A stretch of DNA of 64,000 nt from Paenibacillus methanolicus (lineage in GTDB: Bacteria > Bacillota > Bacilli > Paenibacillales > Paenibacillaceae), in the NCBI RefSeq assembly GCF_008124765.1, contig NZ_VNHS01000010.1:1-64000 (forward strand). Direction: 5' to 3'. Positions 61,234-64,000 of the stretch are shown piece by piece. Within the stretch, counting starts at the first letter, position 1, and every line of letters begins with the position of its first letter. Under the pieces are notes generated by a model. It ran no database searches. It was not told where the DNA came from and worked only from the letters and a program-made list of their open reading frames with translations. The translations under genes and the position numbers were made by a program.

Positions 61234-61935
61234 TCACTTCTTCTGCTTATAAAACTCATGATACAGCTTCATCAACGCCCGCTTCTCAATCCGCGACACG
61301 TAGGAGCGGCTAATCCCCAATTCCTTCGCAATCTCCCGCTGCGTCCGCTCTTCCCCGCCGGTAATCAATCCGAACCGACCAACCACGACTTCCTTCTCCC
61401 GGTCATCCAAAATATCCAGGTTCTTATATATCTTACTCTTCTCTATTTTAAGTTGAACTTTATCGGCCACATCGTCGGCTTCCGAACCAAGGATGTCGAT
61501 CAGCGTGATTTCGTTCCCCTCTTTGTCCGTTCCAATCGGGTCGTGCAGCGAAACGTCTTTCTTCGTCTTCTTCAAACTGCGCAAATGCATCAAAATCTCA
61601 TTCTCGATACACCGAGCGGCGAACGTCGCGAGCTTCGTCCCTTTGCCCTGCTGGAAGCTCTCGATCGCTTTGATCAGACCGATGGTCCCGATGCTGATCA
61701 AATCCTCCAGATCCTCGCCGGTGTTATCGAATTTTTTGACAATGTGCGCCACAAGCCGCAAGTTGTGCTCGATGAGCAGGTTGCGGGAATGCGGGTTGCC
61801 CTCCGCCATAAGCTGCAGATGCTTGAGTTCCTCTTCTTCTTGCAGCGGCTGTGGGAAGGCGTTGTTTTTGACATACGAGACGAGCAGGGTCAGCTGCTTG
61901 ATAAACAATGCGATCGCCGCGAATAATCCTGGCAT
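61234..61935 (-). CDS. sigK: Mother-cell sporulation sigma factor, pro-SigK
   Basis: A 233-residue sigma-70-type factor for late mother-cell genes. The ATG at 61935 has GGAGGTGG 8 bases upstream; an ATG at 61953 lacks a site. The pro-sequence [20 protein letters not shown] is followed by [11 protein letters not shown], the position where SpoIVFB cleaves B. subtilis pro-SigK. Region 2 ([20 protein letters not shown]...[14 protein letters not shown]) and region 4 ([14 protein letters not shown]...[20 protein letters not shown]) are complete. The gene is uninterrupted: there is no skin element. It is the only complete copy; six decayed fragments lie at 21-46 kb. Confidence 0.95.
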   Translation of the reverse strand: MPGLFAAIALFIKQLTLLVSYVKNNAFPQPLQEEEELKHLQLMAEGNPHSRNLLIEHNLRLVAHIVKKFDNTGEDLEDLISIGTIGLIKAIESFQQGKGTKLATFAARCIENEILMHLRSLKKTKKDVSLHDPIGTDKEGNEITLIDILGSEADDVADKVQLKIEKSKIYKNLDILDDREKEVVVGRFGLITGGEERTQREIAKELGISRSYVSRIEKRALMKLYHEFYKQKK

Positions 61936-62011
61936 TGTGCCGGCCACCTCCATGCTGATTTGACGCGTAGGAACGCTGCGGTTCCGCGCTTTTCTCGGAA
62001 GACTGTTCTAT

Positions 62012-62019
62012 AGTGTATG
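62012..62019 (-). promoter_or_regulatory. Candidate sigma-E -10 element for sigK
   Basis: On the minus strand CATACACT, about 77 bases upstream of the sigK start, fits the sigma-E -10 consensus CATACAnT. A matching -35 is not clear. Sigma-E control of sigK is established in B. subtilis. The rest of 61954-62337 holds nothing else I can identify. Confidence 0.35.
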
Positions 62020-62337
62020 TGGGCTGGGGCCCATGCGTGCCTGTACGGTCAGCCGCGAGAAAAATGATTCGTCCCCCGCTCACCCGGGTATATCGGCTGC
62101 CCCGAACTTTTATAAATCCCAATCCGCCCCTATGCCCTCTCCCTCTCCCACATCATACCAACACGAAAGTCACAATCAGTCACAATTTCACTATAATTCA
62201 ACATGACTACGCACTGCATTTAACACTTATCCGTTAAGCTTGTCCCAAAGGTGCCGCACGCGCGAGTAAAAGCAGCCAAGTTATGGCAACCGTATATCTA
62301 TTCGTAGAAATCAAAGAAACGGAGTTGATCGATCCCC

Positions 62338-64000
62338 ATGCCTCATCGCACGTCCACACGCAATCTGCTCGCCGGCGCCTTATCCGTCGCCTTGTTGGCC
62401 CAAGGCCTCCTGGCCGGTACGGCGGCGGCCGCACCCGCGAACGCAAACGCAGCCAATCCAGCTAATGCCGCCGCAAACCAAACCGCTTCTACGACCGCCG
62501 CAGCAACAGCCGCCTCCCCCTACGAAACGGTCCCGCGCGCGGACGGCAATAACCTCGTCTTCCCGGTCATCAGCGACATTCACATCAACGGCAGCGCCCG
62601 GGCTTCGTCCAAATTCAAAGCGACGATGGAGCAGATTAACGCCATCGCGCCCGGCTATGACGCCCTCGTCAGCGTCGGCGATCTGACGGACAACGGCACG
62701 TCGGCGCAATATGATGAGCTGATGTCGATCTATAACGGCTTGAAGCAGCCGAACGCCCAGCATCTGTTCGCGATCGGCAACCACGACTACTACGGCTCCG
62801 CGACGCCGCAGGCCGCGCAGTCGCTGTTCAAGTCCAAGACCGGCATGGATGGCCTCTACTATGACCGATGGCTGAACGGCTATCATTTCATCGTCATCGG
62901 CAGCGAGGACCGGGCCACGAACGGCACGCTCTCCGACGCGCAGATCGAGTGGCTGGACGCCAAGCTGGCCGAGAACGCCTCGCCGGACAAGCCGATCTTC
63001 GTCTTCTTCCACCAGCACATTAGCAACACCGTCTACGGCAGCGACCTGTGGGGCCACACCCAGAACGCCGCGAAGCTGTACGGCACGTTGGCCAAATATC
63101 CGCAGGCGATCACGTTCTCCGGCCACTCCCACTACGTGCTCGACGATCCGCGGACGGCGCATCAGCGCGACTTCACCTCGCTTGGCACGGCGGCGATCCG
63201 CTATCCCGAGCTCGAGCCGGGCAAGGTGCAGGGCAACCATCCGACCGACGATATTACGCAGGGCTACATCGTGGAGGTGCAAGACGACAAGGTGCTCGTG
63301 AAACGCCGCGATTTCCACGCGAACGCCTGGACCGGCGAGGATTGGGTCATCGACTACCCGGCCGTGAAAGCCAAGTTCAAATACACCGACAACCGGGATA
63401 CCGTCAAGCCAGCCTTCCCGGCTAGCGCCAAAGCAACCGTCGTGGGCGGCAGCGTAACCGAGACGAGGTTCCGCATCGAATTCGATCAGGCGACGGACAA
63501 CCTGAACGTGCACAGCTATGAGATTAACGTCACGAACGATAAGACGGGTCAAAAAGCGACGTCCGTCCTCGCCTTCTCGGACTTCTATCTCGATCCGGTA
63601 CCGGCGAAGCTCGCCTTCGACATCGGCGGCCTGACCGGGGACACCGCGTATACCGCATCGGTGACGGCGATCGACTCGTTCGGCAACCGCAGCGACAAGA
63701 CGCTGACGGCGAAGGTGACGACCGGGGCCAAAGCGCCGTTCACCCCGCCGGTCGCGGATGTCATCGACATCGACTTCATGGACGGTACCGCGAAGGACGT
63801 CTCCGGCAAAGGCAACGACGCGACGCCGCAGGGCGACGTCGGCATCGCCTACGATCCGGCGTTCAAGAAGCCGGCCGCTTGGTTGAAGGGCAAGAGCAAC
63901 GAGTTCTTCGCCATCCAGCCGAGCGCATCCATCAAATCCGTGACGCAATCCGCGTCCATTGAAGCGTTGTTCAAGCTCAATTCCATCCGGGACCACGCGG
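62338..64000 (+). CDS. Secreted calcineurin-like metallophosphatase with FN3 and LamG-like domains (partial)
   Basis: The frame is open from ATG 62338 to the window edge (554 codons, C terminus missing). Signal peptide about 1-30 (LLAGALSVALLAQGLLAGTA), then an Ala/Asn/Thr-rich linker. Metallophosphatase motifs are in order: VISDIHING (DxH), SVGDLTDNG (GDxxD), AIGNHDYYG (GNHD), FFHQHISN and SGHSHYVLDD (GHxH). An FN3-like domain follows (about 365-462), then the start of a LamG-like domain (IDIDFMDGTAKDVSGKGNDA). Probably a secreted phosphodiesterase or nucleotidase. The only upstream GGAG is 13 bases from the ATG, rather far. Confidence 0.85.
   Translation, partial: MPHRTSTRNLLAGALSVALLAQGLLAGTAAAAPANANAANPANAAANQTASTTAAATAASPYETVPRADGNNLVFPVISDIHINGSARASSKFKATMEQINAIAPGYDALVSVGDLTDNGTSAQYDELMSIYNGLKQPNAQHLFAIGNHDYYGSATPQAAQSLFKSKTGMDGLYYDRWLNGYHFIVIGSEDRATNGTLSDAQIEWLDAKLAENASPDKPIFVFFHQHISNTVYGSDLWGHTQNAAKLYGTLAKYPQAITFSGHSHYVLDDPRTAHQRDFTSLGTAAIRYPELEPGKVQGNHPTDDITQGYIVEVQDDKVLVKRRDFHANAWTGEDWVIDYPAVKAKFKYTDNRDTVKPAFPASAKATVVGGSVTETRFRIEFDQATDNLNVHSYEINVTNDKTGQKATSVLAFSDFYLDPVPAKLAFDIGGLTGDTAYTASVTAIDSFGNRSDKTLTAKVTTGAKAPFTPPVADVIDIDFMDGTAKDVSGKGNDATPQGDVGIAYDPAFKKPAAWLKGKSNEFFAIQPSASIKSVTQSASIEALFKLNSIRDHA

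Noticed and set aside
61234-61935. A skin-like element interrupting sigK
   Set aside because: The intact gene is continuous from pro-sequence to C terminus, and no serine recombinase gene was seen anywhere in the window.
62380-63996. A 538-codon open frame on the minus strand opposite the metallophosphatase
   Set aside because: Its residues are a low-complexity mix of Arg, Val, Asp and Gly typical of the antisense of a GC-rich gene, while the plus strand has ordered metallophosphatase motifs and a signal peptide.

Overview
The window looks like the chromosome of a spore-forming, polysaccharide-degrading Paenibacillus/Cohnella-type Firmicute. Supporting this are an intact pro-SigK gene, the YojF-BshB2 bacillithiol pair, several CUT1-type (MalF/MalG-like) sugar ABC systems with lipoprotein binding proteins, three adjacent pairs of YesM-like sensor kinases and AraC-type response regulators, and very large secreted lyases and glycosidases. 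No rRNA, tRNA or CRISPR array was seen. All assignments come from reading translated sequence by eye; no database search was run.

Layout. 1-2.5 kb: a small immunity-like protein, a frameshifted histidine phosphatase, and a graveyard of sensor-kinase, binding-protein and permease fragments. 2.6-3.5 kb: a divergent PRPP synthetase. 3.8-6.4 kb: an FG-GAP-like protein and an orphan binding protein lacking a lipobox cysteine, beside a permease stub. 6.4-16.5 kb: two huge heparinase II/III-type lyases, divergent from a response regulator/kinase pair (16.7-20.1 kb). 20.3-22.5 kb: a DUF2975 membrane protein and nagA. 23.1-33.3 kb: GH16 enzyme plus lipoprotein, a two-component system, and an operon of GH89 alpha-N-acetylglucosaminidase with an ABC importer. 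33.4-38.1 kb: two copies of an antitoxin-like/zeta-like kinase module and the yojF-bshB2 pair. 38.4-45.2 kb: a complete sucrose/fructan operon (LacI regulator, ABC importer, GH32, fructokinase) with a readable promoter/operator. 45.9-59 kb: a truncated AraC-type regulator, a BNR-fold secreted protein, GH42, a two-component system and an ABC importer. 59.3-61.1 kb: a nagA-tail duplication, immunity gene debris and an IS630 element. 61.2-61.9 kb: intact sigK. 62.3 kb to the edge: a secreted metallophosphatase that continues beyond the window.

The most unusual feature is that six decayed sigK fragments (near 21.0, 22.9, 33.7, 35.3, 37.2 and 45.7 kb) lie between the functional cassettes, all in the same orientation as intact sigK. 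Four share the same 5' breakpoint. In the best copies this breakpoint is fused to the tail of the zeta-like kinase module. Together with direct repeats of the nagA 3' end at 21.3 and 59.4 kb, this suggests the region was built by repeated insertion, duplication or recombination of cassettes using sigK-derived sequence.

Functionally, the window combines extracellular polysaccharide cleavage (lyases, GH16, GH89, BNR protein, GH42), ABC import and intracellular processing (GH32, fructokinase, NagA). Most clusters have their own sensor. A 26-bp motif with fixed internal spacing upstream of the BNR, GH42 and ABC genes suggests a shared regulon for the 49-59 kb cluster.
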